64,000 bases of DNA from assembly GCA_019414055.1 (NCBI GenBank), contig DXMV01000022.1, positions 1 through 64,000 of the forward strand, given 5' to 3'. The position numbers and the translations under genes were made by a program. The stretch's first letter is position 1. Each line of letters opens with the position of its first letter. The notes beneath the pieces are model-generated. The model saw nothing but the letters and a program-made list of their open reading frames with translations, was not told the DNA's origin and did no database searches. This document shows positions 50,842 to 60,103 of this stretch, piece after piece. The DNA comes from Collinsella sp. Lineage in GTDB: Bacteria; Actinomycetota; Coriobacteriia; Coriobacteriales; Coriobacteriaceae.

Positions 50842-53742
50842 ATGACCCAGCCCCTGCCCTGGGAAAAGAACACTGCGGTACCCGTGCCGCCCGCGCCGGA
50901 ACCCGTGCCGCTCGATGCGTACACCGCCCCCGCCGCGCCGGAACCCGAGCTCGTTCCGCTTGACATCTACGATGCCCCGGCTCCGGCGCCCAAACCCGCC
51001 AAGCCGCTCGTCGATATCGATAGCCTGAACCCCGCCCAGCGTGAGGCGGTCCTGACCACCGAGGGTCCGCTGCTGGTCCTTGCCGGCGCCGGCTCGGGCA
51101 AGACCCGCGTCCTGACCTTCCGCATCGCACATATGCTTGGCGACCTGGGCGTTAAGCCCTGGCAGGTCCTGGCCATCACGTTTACCAACAAGGCCGCGGC
51201 CGAGATGCGCGAGCGTCTTGCAGCACTCATCCCCAACGGCACCCGCGGCATGTGGGTGTGCACCTTCCACGCCATGTGCGTGCGCATGCTGCGCGAGGAC
51301 GCCGATCTGCTGGGCTACACCGGTCAGTTCACCATCTACGATGATGACGACTCAAAGCGTATGGTGCGCGACATTATGCAGGCGCTCGGCATTGAGCAAA
51401 AGCAGTTCCCCATCAACATGATCCGCAGCAAAATCAGCTCGGCCAAAAACGCCATGATCGGGCCCGAGGACATGCTCAAGAGCGCCGATAGCCCTAACGA
51501 CAAAAAGGCCGCGCAGGTCTACCTAGAGCTGGAGCGCCGCCTGCGCGCCGCCAATGCGATGGACTTTGACGACCTGCTCGTGCGTACGCTCGAGCTGCTG
51601 CGTACCCGCCCCGAGGTGCTCGACAAGTACCAGGAGCGCTTCCGCTACATTAGCGTCGACGAGTATCAGGACACCAACCACGTCCAGTACGAAATCGCCA
51701 ACCTGCTGGCCGCCAAGTACCAAAACCTCATGGTCGTGGGCGACGACGACCAGTCAATTTACAGCTGGCGCGGCGCCGACATTACCAACATCCTGGACTT
51801 TGAGAAGGATTTTAAAAACTGCAAGACCGTTAAGCTGGAGCAGAACTATCGCTCCACGGGCCATATCCTGAGCGCCGCCAACGCCGTGGTGCGTCACAAC
51901 TCGCAGCGTAAAGAAAAGCGCCTGTTTACGGCCGAGGGCGACGGCGAGAAGATCCAGGCCTTCCAGGCAAGCGATGAGCGCGACGAGGGCCGCTGGATTG
52001 CCGGTGAGATCGAAAAGTTGCACTCCAAGGGTACGAGCTACGACGACATCGCCGTCTTCTATCGCACCAACGCCCAGTCGCGTATTCTCGAAGATATGTT
52101 CCTGCGCGCGGGCGTGCCCTACAAGATCGTGGGCGGCACGCGATTCTTCGACCGTGCCGAGATCCGCGACGTCATGGCCTACCTCAAGATGATCGTGAAC
52201 CCGGCCGACGAGATGAGCGTCAAGCGCGTCATCAACACGCCACGTCGCGGCATCGGCTCCACCTCGATCCAAAAGATTGAGCAGCTGGCGCGCGACAACC
52301 GTTGCTCGTTCTTCCAAGCCTGCGAGATCGCGTGCGCCGAGACGGGCATGTTTAGCGCCAAGGTGCGCAATGGCCTGTCGAGCTTTGTGTCGCTGGTGCG
52401 CGAGGGCCGCCGCATGGACGGCGAGCTCAAGGACGTTGTCGAGATGATTGTTGACAAGACGGGCCTGCTGCAGGCCTTCCGCGCCGAGGGCACCATGGAG
52501 TCCGAGAGCCGCGCTGAGAACATCCAGGAATTCCTGGGCGTCGCCGCCGAATTTGAGGAGACGCACGAGGATATCGAGGGTACGCTCGAGAGCTTGGAAG
52601 AGCTGCGCGCGGCTGGCGTTGCCGATGTGCCGGCCGGCGCCGAGTCCGAGCCCGTCGTGGTGGGTGTGCCCGCGCCCGAGCCGGGGCCGTCCGCTCCGGC
52701 ATCCTCGTTTGAGGCACTTGTCGGCGCTCGTGACGCCGCAGGTTCCAATCCGCTCGATAGCCTGGCCGCTCCGGCGCTCTCGCCGCAGGACGCCCTGGCC
52801 GCCGCCATCGCGGGCAACGCGTATGCCACGCCGACGGAGCTGTCGGCGGGTGACGTGCATGCTGACGAGATTGAGCGCACCTACGGTCCGCTCACCTGTA
52901 AGGCACTGCCGGCACTCATGGAGTGGCTGGCCCTGCGCTCCGACTTGGATTCCCTGGCCGGCGAGACGCATGCCATTACCATGATGACCATCCACTCCGC
53001 CAAGGGCCTGGAGTTCCCGGCGGTGTTCGTGGCCGGCATGGAGGAGGGCATCTTCCCGCACGTGCACGACTTTGGCGGCAGCGATGATCCGGGCAAGCTC
53101 GAGGAGGAGCGTCGCTTGGCCTACGTTGCCATTACGCGCGCCCGTAAACGCCTGTTCCTGACCTATGCGGCCACGCGTCGCACCTACGGCTCGACTTCTG
53201 CTAACCCGCGCTCGCGCTTCCTCAACGAGATTCCGTTTGAGGATATCGAGTTTAGCGGTATCGGTTCTGCCGGTTTTGAGGGCACGGGCTGGGAGAAGCG
53301 CGGCGACCGTCACGGCACCTTTGGCTCGGGCATGGGCTCGGATATGTATGGCGGCAAGGTGTTCGGTTCGCATACGCGCTCGACCGGCGGCTCCGGATCG
53401 CGCGGCGGATCGAGCTTCGACGATTTCTTTGGTGGCAGCACCTATGGCACCGAGCGCCATCGCGGGGTTTCGCCCGACGCCGGCCGTGTTGCCTCGACCT
53501 TTGGCTCGGGCGCACCGCGAGCCAAAAAGCCGTCGTCCAAGGTGTCGCCGACGGTGGAGCGCAAGGTCGATCGCGCCAGCGCATCGCAGGACTTTGCCGC
53601 GGGCGATACCGTGAGCCACAAGACCTTTGGCACGGGTACTGTGATCTCGGTCGCCGGAGACATGATCGAGGTCCAATTCGAAAAAACCGGCCAGACCAAA
53701 AAGCTCATGAAGGGCTTTGCGCCTATCGTCAAGCTGTCGTGA
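50842..53742 (+). CDS. pcrA: UvrD/PcrA-type 3'-5' DNA helicase
   Basis: 966 residues. All SF1A motifs are present: Q motif LNPAQREAV, Walker A GAGSGKTR (about 80-87), Ia TFTNKAAAEMRERL, II VDEYQDTN, III DDDQSIYSWRGA, IV LEQNYRST, V IHSAKGLEF, VI YVAITRARKRLFLTYA. It unwinds DNA in repair and displaces stalled polymerase or recombinase. Compared with typical PcrA (about 720-770 residues), it has a Pro/Ala-rich N-terminal tail of about 60 residues, an insert around 590-680, and a Gly/Ser-rich linker before the C-terminal Tudor-like domain (FAAGDTVSHKTFGTGTVISV). AGGAG sets the start. Confidence 0.95.
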   Translation: MTQPLPWEKNTAVPVPPAPEPVPLDAYTAPAAPEPELVPLDIYDAPAPAPKPAKPLVDIDSLNPAQREAVLTTEGPLLVLAGAGSGKTRVLTFRIAHMLGDLGVKPWQVLAITFTNKAAAEMRERLAALIPNGTRGMWVCTFHAMCVRMLREDADLLGYTGQFTIYDDDDSKRMVRDIMQALGIEQKQFPINMIRSKISSAKNAMIGPEDMLKSADSPNDKKAAQVYLELERRLRAANAMDFDDLLVRTLELLRTRPEVLDKYQERFRYISVDEYQDTNHVQYEIANLLAAKYQNLMVVGDDDQSIYSWRGADITNILDFEKDFKNCKTVKLEQNYRSTGHILSAANAVVRHNSQRKEKRLFTAEGDGEKIQAFQASDERDEGRWIAGEIEKLHSKGTSYDDIAVFYRTNAQSRILEDMFLRAGVPYKIVGGTRFFDRAEIRDVMAYLKMIVNPADEMSVKRVINTPRRGIGSTSIQKIEQLARDNRCSFFQACEIACAETGMFSAKVRNGLSSFVSLVREGRRMDGELKDVVEMIVDKTGLLQAFRAEGTMESESRAENIQEFLGVAAEFEETHEDIEGTLESLEELRAAGVADVPAGAESEPVVVGVPAPEPGPSAPASSFEALVGARDAAGSNPLDSLAAPALSPQDALAAAIAGNAYATPTELSAGDVHADEIERTYGPLTCKALPALMEWLALRSDLDSLAGETHAITMMTIHSAKGLEFPAVFVAGMEEGIFPHVHDFGGSDDPGKLEEERRLAYVAITRARKRLFLTYAATRRTYGSTSANPRSRFLNEIPFEDIEFSGIGSAGFEGTGWEKRGDRHGTFGSGMGSDMYGGKVFGSHTRSTGGSGSRGGSSFDDFFGGSTYGTERHRGVSPDAGRVASTFGSGAPRAKKPSSKVSPTVERKVDRASASQDFAAGDTVSHKTFGTGTVISVAGDMIEVQFEKTGQTKKLMKGFAPIVKLS

Positions 53743-53749
53743 TCCCGGC

Positions 53750-53879
53750 GGACCTGGGCGGGCGTATGGGGCAACATCGCCTGCTCGGGCAGTCCTGCGC
53801 AAGACGGAGGCCACATTAAGTGGCCTCCTTTGCGTGCGGAACTCGCGATCGATGTTGCCCCATACGCCCGCCCAGGTCC
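53750..53879. repeat. 130-bp palindromic element, family 2 copy A
   Basis: Perfect 30-bp outer arms (53750-53779 and 53850-53879). Inside is a conserved core including TCGCCTGCTCGGGCAGTCC and TGCGGAACTCGCGATCGA, and a central stem GGAGGCCAC-ATTAA-GTGGCCTCC (53806-53828). Copy B at 54110-54236 has the same core inverted. It begins 7 bases after pcrA and may be its terminator. Confidence 0.85.
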
Positions 53880-54040
53880 TTGGGTAACGTTGTTTGCGAG
53901 CGCCGCTCTGCTCGTTCGATTTTTGGTCTGGAGAACCGGGTGGGCTGACTATTTCGATATGCCAAGGGGCTCTGATGATTGAACGTTTTATGCTGTTCAG
54001 CATCATTTTAAATAGTTACTAAAATGTTTATGAAATATGG

Positions 54041-54078
54041 CAAGGGGCTCTCCCGTACATGGACGGGAGAGCCCCTTG
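54041..54078. terminator. Perfect 16-bp hairpin between the two palindromic elements
   Basis: CAAGGGGCTCTCCCGT pairs with ACGGGAGAGCCCCTTG around ACATGG. A partial copy of its left arm, CCAAGGGGCTCT, occurs at about 53960. The remaining 512-bp gap between pcrA and manA shows no gene. Confidence 0.65.
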
Positions 54079-54109
54079 TTGCGTTTAGCTTGTCGTTGCT
54101 TGCCAGAGG

Positions 54110-54236
54110 CTCGCCGGGATGGGCGCGGGGTTTGGTCGATCGCGAGTTCCGCACGAGCCGGAGAGCACTTAATGTGCTCTCCGTGCGAGCAGGACTGCCC
54201 GAGCAGGCGATCAAACCCCGCGCCCATCCCGGCGAG
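54110..54236. repeat. 127-bp palindromic element, family 2 copy B (inverted)
   Basis: Outer arms 54110-54138 and 54208-54236 match at 28 of 29 positions but are unrelated to those of copy A. The core is the same as in copy A, read on the other strand. The central stem here is GGAGAGCAC-ATTAA-GTGCTCTCC (minus strand), with paired changes relative to copy A. It lies 18 bases past the manA stop. Confidence 0.85.
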
Positions 54237-54254
54237 TGCTTGGGGACCGGTGAC

Positions 54255-55187
54255 CTACAGGTGGCTGATGATCAGTTCCATCTTGCCTTCGAGGTCAATG
54301 GACTTCACGGTGCTGGGGGCCAGCAGGTGGCTTCCTTTGTGGACGGGGTCGCCGCAGACGGTGCCTTCGCCGTCGATGACGGACAGGCACATGAAGGGCC
54401 AGCGCTGGTCGAGGGTCTTGCTGCCGTTGACGCGCACGCGATCGACGGTGTAGCAGGGGTTGGACTCGAGCTCGGTTACGCCATCGACCTCGGGCGCGGT
54501 TACGGTGCCGTCGGTCGGCGCCTGAACATCAAAATCGATGCAGTCGAGGCTCTGCTCAATGTGCAGCGGGCGCAGCTTGCCGTCGGTGCCGGGGCGGTCG
54601 TAGTCGTACAGGCGATAGGTCACATCGCTCGACTGCTGCGTCTCCAAAATGAGCGTACCGGTCTTGATGGCGTGCACGGTGCCGGAGTCAATCTGGAAAA
54701 AGTCGCCCTTGTGAATCGGCAGCACGTTGAGCATGTCGTCCCAGCGGCCCTCTTCGATCGTCTGCGCTGCCTCGGCGCGGTCCTTGGCGCGCTGGCCGAC
54801 GATAATCGTGGCGCCGGGCTCGCAGTCCAGCACATACCAGCACTCGGTCTTGCCCAGGCTGCCGTTCTCGTGCTCGGCGGCGTACTCGTCGTTGGGGTGA
54901 ATCTGGATCGAAAGGTCGTCCTTGGCGTCCAGAATCTTAATGAGCAGCGGGAACTCCTTGCCCTCGCAGTTGCCAAAGAGCTCGCGGTGCTCGGCCCACA
55001 GCCACGACAGCGTGTGACCGGCATACGGGCCCTCCGCAATCTGGCAGTCGCCGTTGGGATGGGCCGAGATAGCCCAGCACTCACCGATGGGACCCTCGGG
55101 AATGTCGTAGCCAAATACGGTTTCGAGTTGGCGGCCGCCCCAGATCTTCTCGTGGAAGATCGGCGTCAGTTTAATCAAATCGGACAT
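54255..55187 (-). CDS. manA: Mannose-6-phosphate isomerase, class I
   Basis: 310 residues, the size of the short bacterial class I enzymes. Zinc ligands are visible in SIQIHPND (Gln and His), ECWYVLD (Glu) and SGTVHAI (His). It interconverts mannose-6-phosphate and fructose-6-phosphate. I chose the ATG at 55187 (MSDLIKLTP), 7 bases from GGGGGT; an ATG two codons earlier is too close to that site. It follows the GntR regulator gene by 74 bases on the same strand, so it may share its control. Confidence 0.92.
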   Translation of the reverse strand: MSDLIKLTPIFHEKIWGGRQLETVFGYDIPEGPIGECWAISAHPNGDCQIAEGPYAGHTLSWLWAEHRELFGNCEGKEFPLLIKILDAKDDLSIQIHPNDEYAAEHENGSLGKTECWYVLDCEPGATIIVGQRAKDRAEAAQTIEEGRWDDMLNVLPIHKGDFFQIDSGTVHAIKTGTLILETQQSSDVTYRLYDYDRPGTDGKLRPLHIEQSLDCIDFDVQAPTDGTVTAPEVDGVTELESNPCYTVDRVRVNGSKTLDQRWPFMCLSVIDGEGTVCGDPVHKGSHLLAPSTVKSIDLEGKMELIISHL

Positions 55188-55261
55188 GTTCATACCCCCA
55201 TGGTGTTGCGCGGCCGCCCGCTCTAAATGAGCCAAAACGAGCGCCCGCATGACTATAAAAC

Positions 55262-55981
55262 CTAGGCCAACGTTACGTTGTGCAGCTCAAAGCGGTCACC
55301 AACGTTGCGCGAGATCGAATGCTCAAAGGCGGTGCCGCTATCCAAAAAACCAATCTGGTGGAGTTCGAGCAGGGGAGAGCCGGGTTTGGTGTCCAAGCGC
55401 TCAGCTTCTTCCTCGGTTGCCGCTACGGCGCGGATGGTGCGGTGGAAGCTCGAAATCTTCAGCCCACATTGCTCGCGGATGAAGCTGTAGACCGATCCGT
55501 ACAGATCTTTCTTTTTAAGGCCCGGGATCAATTCGAGGGGCATGTAGGTGTACTCGATAACGATGGGCTTCTCGTCCACCTGGCGCACGCGCACGATGTG
55601 ATAGGCAAAGTCATCCTCGGCAATTCCCAGCTGAGCGGCGACGTCCGCTGGTGGATTGACAATCGAGAAATCGTAGACCACCGAGGACACCTTCTCCCCG
55701 CGGTGCTCATGCGAAAAGCCAGCGGCGCGGTCGTTCTTGCCCTGGAAAAACGCCTTGCCGGGAAGCCCCGCCGTGTCCTTGACGTAGGTGCCCGATCCGC
55801 GCCGGCTGGTAATAAGACCTTCCTCGGTAATCTGCTCAATCGCTCGTTTAACGGTGATTTTGGAAACGCTATAGAGCTCACAGAACTCAACGACGGTGGG
55901 CAGCTTGTCACCCGGCTTAAGAGCGCCGTCCTCGATGCTTCGACGAATATCCGCAGCTATCGCCTCGTATTTGGGAATCAT
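55262..55981 (-). CDS. GntR-family regulator (HutC/UTRA subfamily)
   Basis: 239 residues. The winged helix (about 1-68) reads YEAIAADIRRSIEDGALKPGDKLPT, SVSKITVKRAIEQITEEGLI, RRGSGTYV. The rest is a UTRA ligand-binding domain (ADVAAQLGIAEDDFAYHIVRVRQVDEKPIVIEYTYMP). Members sense sugar phosphates and repress sugar genes. It is divergent from the GH1-PTS operon and probably controls it in response to a phosphorylated beta-glucoside. AAAGGGGG precedes the ATG at 55981; the earlier frame is AT-rich leader. Confidence 0.92.
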   Translation of the reverse strand: MIPKYEAIAADIRRSIEDGALKPGDKLPTVVEFCELYSVSKITVKRAIEQITEEGLITSRRGSGTYVKDTAGLPGKAFFQGKNDRAAGFSHEHRGEKVSSVVYDFSIVNPPADVAAQLGIAEDDFAYHIVRVRQVDEKPIVIEYTYMPLELIPGLKKKDLYGSVYSFIREQCGLKISSFHRTIRAVAATEEEAERLDTKPGSPLLELHQIGFLDSGTAFEHSISRNVGDRFELHNVTLA

Positions 55982-56010
55982 GGAACCCCCTTTCCGACAT
56001 ACATAAATAC

Positions 56011-56098
56011 ATAAGTAAGTATAACCATCTGCAAGGCATCCATATAATTCTAATCTAAGAAGTTCGAGAAAGAAAAAAGAAAAAGACACTTTACTTAT
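56011..56098. promoter_or_regulatory. Candidate GntR operators in the divergent promoter region
   Basis: ATAAGTAA (56011-56018) and its inverse TTACTTAT (56091-56098) bracket a very AT-rich stretch between the regulator and the GH1 operon. ATAC..GTAT flanks the first site. The AT-rich composition and position support promoters and operators here; the sites are inferred by eye. Confidence 0.4.
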
Positions 56099-56285
56099 AA
56101 AATTAGAGCGCTATAGTTGTAGCCAACGAACGGAACCCTGCCGAACGGCAGGACCGACCGTTTGGGGACGGTTTTGTTTTGGCGGGCTGAATATCCAGAT
56201 ATCCGGTGCGCGCCCGCGCCGGATAACCTGCCAAGGCAAACCCGTCTCCAACCGGAAGCTCTAGAACACGAAAGCGAGGACTTCG

Positions 56286-57686
56286 ATGGCACAGTATCAG
56301 CTGCCCCGTGACTTCTTCTTTGGCGCCGCTATGTCCGGCCCGCAGACTGAGGGTCAGTGGAACCAGGGCGGCAAGCTCGAGAACCTGTGGGACACCTGGT
56401 CCATCCAGGATCTGGATTCGTTCTATAACCGCGTTGGCTCTTATGCTGGCAATGACTTTATGGCTAAGTACCAGGAGGACCTTCGCATTTTGAAGGACTT
56501 GGGCCTGGATACCTACCGCACCTCCATCCAGTGGAGTCGCCTGCTCGATGCTAACGGCAACCTCAATGAGGAGGGCGCCGCGTGGTATCACGAGCTGTTC
56601 CGTGCCTCTCGCGAGGCCGGCCTGGAGCCGTTCGTCAACCTGTACCACTTTGACATGCCCACCTACCTCTTTGACCGTGGTGGTTGGGAGAGCCGCGAGG
56701 TCGTCGAGGCTTACGCTCATTACGCCGACGTCGCCTTCCGCGAGTTTGGCCAGGAGATCAAGTACTGGTTTACCTTTAACGAGCCTATCGTCGAGCCCGA
56801 GCAGCGCTATCAGGAGGGCGTGTGGTTCCCGCGGCTCCACGACTATAGCCGCGCTCGCACCGTTCAGTATCACATCTCGCTGGCGCACGCGCTGGCCGTG
56901 GCCAACTACCGTCGCGCCTATGACGAGGGTGCCGTTCGCGCCGACGCCAAGATCGGCATGATTAACTGCTTTACCCCGGTCTACACCAAGGAGAACCCCA
57001 GCGAGGCGGACCTCGAGGCCGTGCGTATGACCAGCGGTATCAACAATCGCTGGTGGCTCGATCTTATTACCAAGGGCGAGCTTCCCGCCGACGTGCTCGA
57101 CAGCCTGGCCGAGGGCGGCGTTAGGCTCCCGTTCCGTGCCGGCGACCAAGAGATTCTCAAACAGGGCGTTGTCGACTGGCTTGGTTGCAACTACTACCAC
57201 CCCACGCGCGTCCAGGCTCCGGCGAGCAAGATCGACCAGTATGGCCTGCCGCACTTTGCCGACGAGTACGTGTGGCCCGACGCCGTTATGAACGAGAGCC
57301 GCGGCTGGGAGATCTACCCGCAGGGTCTCTACGACTTTGGCATGGACTGCGCCAAGAATTACCCTGATCTTGAGTGGTTCGTATCCGAGAACGGCATCGG
57401 CATCATGGACGAATACAAGAACCGTGATGCCGAGGGGACCATCCAGGACGACTACCGCGTCGACTTTGTGCGCCAGCACCTGGAGTGGGTCGCCAAGGCA
57501 ATCGCCGAGGGCGCCAAATGCCGCGGATACCATTATTGGGCCGTCATCGATAACTGGTCTTGGGCCAATGCCTTTAAAAACCGTTACGGCTTTGTCGAGG
57601 TCGACCTTATGGACGGCTACAAGCGCCGCCTTAAGAAGTCGGCAGCTTGGCTCAAGCAGGTTGCAACGACCCACGTGGTTGACTAG
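56286..57686 (+). CDS. GH1 6-phospho-beta-glycosidase
   Basis: 466 residues, a complete (beta/alpha)8 GH1 enzyme. Acid/base Glu166 lies in TFNEPIV and nucleophile Glu368 in VSENGIGIMD. Being next to a lactose/cellobiose-family PTS, it most likely cleaves a 6-phospho-beta-glucoside or galactoside into sugar and sugar-6-phosphate. The N-terminus LPRDFFFGAAMSGPQTEG is normal for the family. GCGAGGAC precedes the ATG. The PTS genes follow on the same strand after a 120-bp gap. Confidence 0.93.
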   Translation: MAQYQLPRDFFFGAAMSGPQTEGQWNQGGKLENLWDTWSIQDLDSFYNRVGSYAGNDFMAKYQEDLRILKDLGLDTYRTSIQWSRLLDANGNLNEEGAAWYHELFRASREAGLEPFVNLYHFDMPTYLFDRGGWESREVVEAYAHYADVAFREFGQEIKYWFTFNEPIVEPEQRYQEGVWFPRLHDYSRARTVQYHISLAHALAVANYRRAYDEGAVRADAKIGMINCFTPVYTKENPSEADLEAVRMTSGINNRWWLDLITKGELPADVLDSLAEGGVRLPFRAGDQEILKQGVVDWLGCNYYHPTRVQAPASKIDQYGLPHFADEYVWPDAVMNESRGWEIYPQGLYDFGMDCAKNYPDLEWFVSENGIGIMDEYKNRDAEGTIQDDYRVDFVRQHLEWVAKAIAEGAKCRGYHYWAVIDNWSWANAFKNRYGFVEVDLMDGYKRRLKKSAAWLKQVATTHVVD

Positions 57687-57806
57687 CGACCAAGCAAGCG
57701 CCCAAACCGCGCGCCGCCGCGCGCAACACATGGCACATCTGGTGGCAGAGGGCGACAGACCACCGTGCGCATAGGAAAAGGCCGGATTTGAAAGTTAGGA
57801 GCAATC

Positions 57807-59159
57807 ATGGCCAGTGACAACGGAAAGAGCTTCCTCGACAAGTTTGCCGAGGTCTCTGCGAAGGTGGGAAACCAGGTTCACCTGCGTTCCCTGCGCGATG
57901 CCTTCGCAACCATCACGCCGCTCTATATCCTTGCGGGTATCGCGGTTCTTATTAACAACGTCGTGTTCCCTCTGTTCCCGCTCGATGCGGCGGGTCTTGC
58001 CAACCTTCAGACCTGGGGCTCGGCAATTACGCTGGGCACCCTCAACGTCTCTGCCATCATCTTGGCTGGACTGATTGGCTACAGCCTCGCTAAGAACGAA
58101 CGCTTCGATAACCCGCTCGCTTGCGTGGTCGTCGCCATCTCCGCTTTCGTCATCATGATGCCGCAGCAGATCACCGCCACGCTTGCCGCCACGAGTCCGC
58201 TGCTCACCGACAAGATTGCCTCTGCCGAGGTCACGGGCGCCCTTTCGACTGCCAACACCGGTACCAACGGTCTGTTCGCGGCCATTATCATCGCCCTGCT
58301 CTCCGTCACGCTCTTCATCAAGATTTCCGGCGTCGAGAAGCTTAAAGTAAAGCTGGGCGAGGGTGTGCCCCCCGCGGTCTCCAACTCCTTTAACGTCATG
58401 ATCCCGATGCTGCTCAACCTCTCGATCTTCGCAGTTGCCGCAGCGCTGCTCGCCGTGTTTGCCGGCACCGATCTGTGCACCATCATCTCCACGTGCATTT
58501 CCAACCCGCTCAAGAGCATCATGAACGCCGGTCCGTGGGCTGTTATCCTCATCTACACCCTTGCGAACCTGCTGTTCTGCGTCGGTATTCACCAGTCCAC
58601 CATCTCTGGCGCTACCGTCGAGCCGATCCTGACCATGCTCATTGTCGACAACATGGCTACTTTTGCCGCCGGCGGTACCATCCAGCCCGACCACTACATG
58701 AATATGCAGATCGTCAACAGCTTCGCCCTCATCGGCGGCTCGGGCTGTACCCTCATGCTCCTGCTCGACACCTTCCTGTTCTCCAAGAACAAGGCTTCCA
58801 AGACCGTTGCCAAGATGGCTATCGTTCCTGGCCTGTTTAACATCAACGAGCCGGTCATCTACGGTTACCCCGTCGTGTACAACCTGCCGCTCATGATTCC
58901 GTTCGTGCTTCTTCCCGACCTGTTCATCGGCGCCACCTATGCTCTGACCTGCGCGGGCATCATCAGCCCTTGCATTGCCCAGGTGCCTTGGACCATGCCT
59001 CCCGTCATCAACGCTCTGCTTGCTACGGGCTTTGACTGGCGCGCTGGCGTGTGGCAGGCGCTCGAGCTTGTCATCGGCATGGCTGTCTACCTGCCCTTTA
59101 TGAGGATCTCCGAGAAGGCTATCGCTAAGCAGGAGGCTCTTGCCGAGCAGAACGCTTAA
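57807..59159 (+). CDS. PTS IIC subunit, lactose/cellobiose family
   Basis: 450 residues with about ten membrane segments. Family marks are PLYILAGIAVLINNVVF, the substrate-site region FCVGIHQSTISGATVEPI, and GLFNINEPVIYGYPVV, the conserved NEP motif of this family. It moves the disaccharide across the membrane while IIB phosphorylates it. The IIB and IIA genes follow after a 153-bp gap that holds a hairpin (GGCACCG/CGGTGCC), which may tune expression of the membrane versus soluble subunits. Confidence 0.93.
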   Translation: MASDNGKSFLDKFAEVSAKVGNQVHLRSLRDAFATITPLYILAGIAVLINNVVFPLFPLDAAGLANLQTWGSAITLGTLNVSAIILAGLIGYSLAKNERFDNPLACVVVAISAFVIMMPQQITATLAATSPLLTDKIASAEVTGALSTANTGTNGLFAAIIIALLSVTLFIKISGVEKLKVKLGEGVPPAVSNSFNVMIPMLLNLSIFAVAAALLAVFAGTDLCTIISTCISNPLKSIMNAGPWAVILIYTLANLLFCVGIHQSTISGATVEPILTMLIVDNMATFAAGGTIQPDHYMNMQIVNSFALIGGSGCTLMLLLDTFLFSKNKASKTVAKMAIVPGLFNINEPVIYGYPVVYNLPLMIPFVLLPDLFIGATYALTCAGIISPCIAQVPWTMPPVINALLATGFDWRAGVWQALELVIGMAVYLPFMRISEKAIAKQEALAEQNA

Positions 59160-59312
59160 ACGTCGTTCTCCCTTCCACCGTTGCGGGCACCGGTACGCGG
59201 TGCCGATGCCCACGGCTCTCCTCTTGTGTGAAGACGCAGGGGGTGGGCACAATAGCCGCAAGGAATAAAACCAGTTGTCGTCTGCGCGCCGCGCAGTTAT
59301 AAGGAGGAAACC

Positions 59313-59615
59313 ATGAAGAAGATCATGCTTTGCTGCAATGCCGGCATGTCCACGAGTCTGCTGGTCCAGAAGATGCAGGCCGAGGTCGCGAACCGCGGTC
59401 TGGACATCGAGGTCGAGGCTCGTCCCATGAACGAGGCTCACGATCACCTGGACGAGTGCGACATCCTGCTGCTCGGTCCGCAGATTGGCTACACCAAGGG
59501 CGATTTTGAGAAGGAGGCCGCCGGTCGTTTCCCGGTCGAGGTCATCAACATGGTCGATTACGGCCGCATGAACGCCGCCGGCATCATCGACCACTGCGTC
59601 AGCGTGATGGGCTAG
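59313..59615 (+). CDS. PTS IIB subunit, lactose/cellobiose family
   Basis: 100 residues. The phosphocysteine Cys8 lies in the P-loop MLCCNAGMSTSLLV, and LLGPQIGYTKGDFE is the second family motif. It passes phosphate from IIA to the sugar bound in IIC. AAGGAGGAAACC is an excellent ribosome site. The IIA gene starts within ten bases of its stop. Confidence 0.95.
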   Translation: MKKIMLCCNAGMSTSLLVQKMQAEVANRGLDIEVEARPMNEAHDHLDECDILLLGPQIGYTKGDFEKEAAGRFPVEVINMVDYGRMNAAGIIDHCVSVMG

Positions 59616-59624
59616 GTGCAGCAC

Positions 59625-59957
59625 ATGGAGGATATGAACGAGTTGCAGATGACCTGCTTCGAGATCATCAGCTACGTCGGCACCGCCAAGAGCATGTACA
59701 TCAATGCCGTGCAAAAGGCCAAGGAGGGCGATTTTGACGCCGCCGAGGAGCTTATCAAGCAGGGCGACGAGGCTTACAACGGTGGCCACGATGTTCACAT
59801 GGGGCTCCTCAAAAAGGAGGCCAACGGCGAGCGTAACGGCGAAGCCCCGCTGATTCTGCTGCATGCCGAGGACCAGATGGCCGGCACCGAGACCATGCGC
59901 GTCATGGCCACGGAGCTCATCGAGGTCCACAAGCTGCTGCAGGCGCTTAAGGTCTAG
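59625..59957 (+). CDS. PTS IIA subunit, lactose/cellobiose family
   Basis: 110 residues, all-helical. The phospho-histidine region reads YNGGHDVHMGLLKKEA, and PLILLHAEDQMAGTETMRVMATELIEVHK is the typical end. It accepts phosphate from HPr. I use the ATG at 59625, spaced for AGGTG, which overlaps the IIB stop codon; GTG at 59616 and ATG at 59634 are alternatives. It is last of the GH1-IIC-IIB-IIA set. Confidence 0.92.
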   Translation: MEDMNELQMTCFEIISYVGTAKSMYINAVQKAKEGDFDAAEELIKQGDEAYNGGHDVHMGLLKKEANGERNGEAPLILLHAEDQMAGTETMRVMATELIEVHKLLQALKV

Positions 59958-60014
59958 TCGGCGTTATCGCCGCGACGGAGTGTGCGGTTCACCAGACAAT
60001 TCAGTCCCTTTCAC

Positions 60015-60044
60015 GGGCGCTGGGAGTTTTCCGTCTCCCGGCGC
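60015..60044 (+). terminator. Terminator of the PTS operon
   Basis: GGCGCTGGGAG pairs with CTCCCGGCGCC around TTTTCCGT, followed by TTTGT. Confidence 0.75.
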
Positions 60045-60103
60045 CTTTGTATTTGGCGAAGGCCTGCGCGACCTGTTGGGCGGGCCTTCGTGTTTTCCCA
60101 GAT

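Noticed and set aside
51754..54006. A 750-residue open frame opposite pcrA
   Set aside because: It is an antisense shadow caused by high GC at third positions; the plus strand encodes all helicase motifs.
54024..55226. A 400-residue plus-strand frame opposite manA
   Set aside because: It starts inside the palindromic repeat region and has no ribosome site or domain; manA on the minus strand is clearly coding.
57795..59930. A 711-residue frame opposite the PTS IIC and IIB genes, and similar ones opposite purH (44228-46153) and ppaC (61282-62922)
   Set aside because: All are GC-driven shadows rich in His, Arg, Asp and Val with no recognisable domains.
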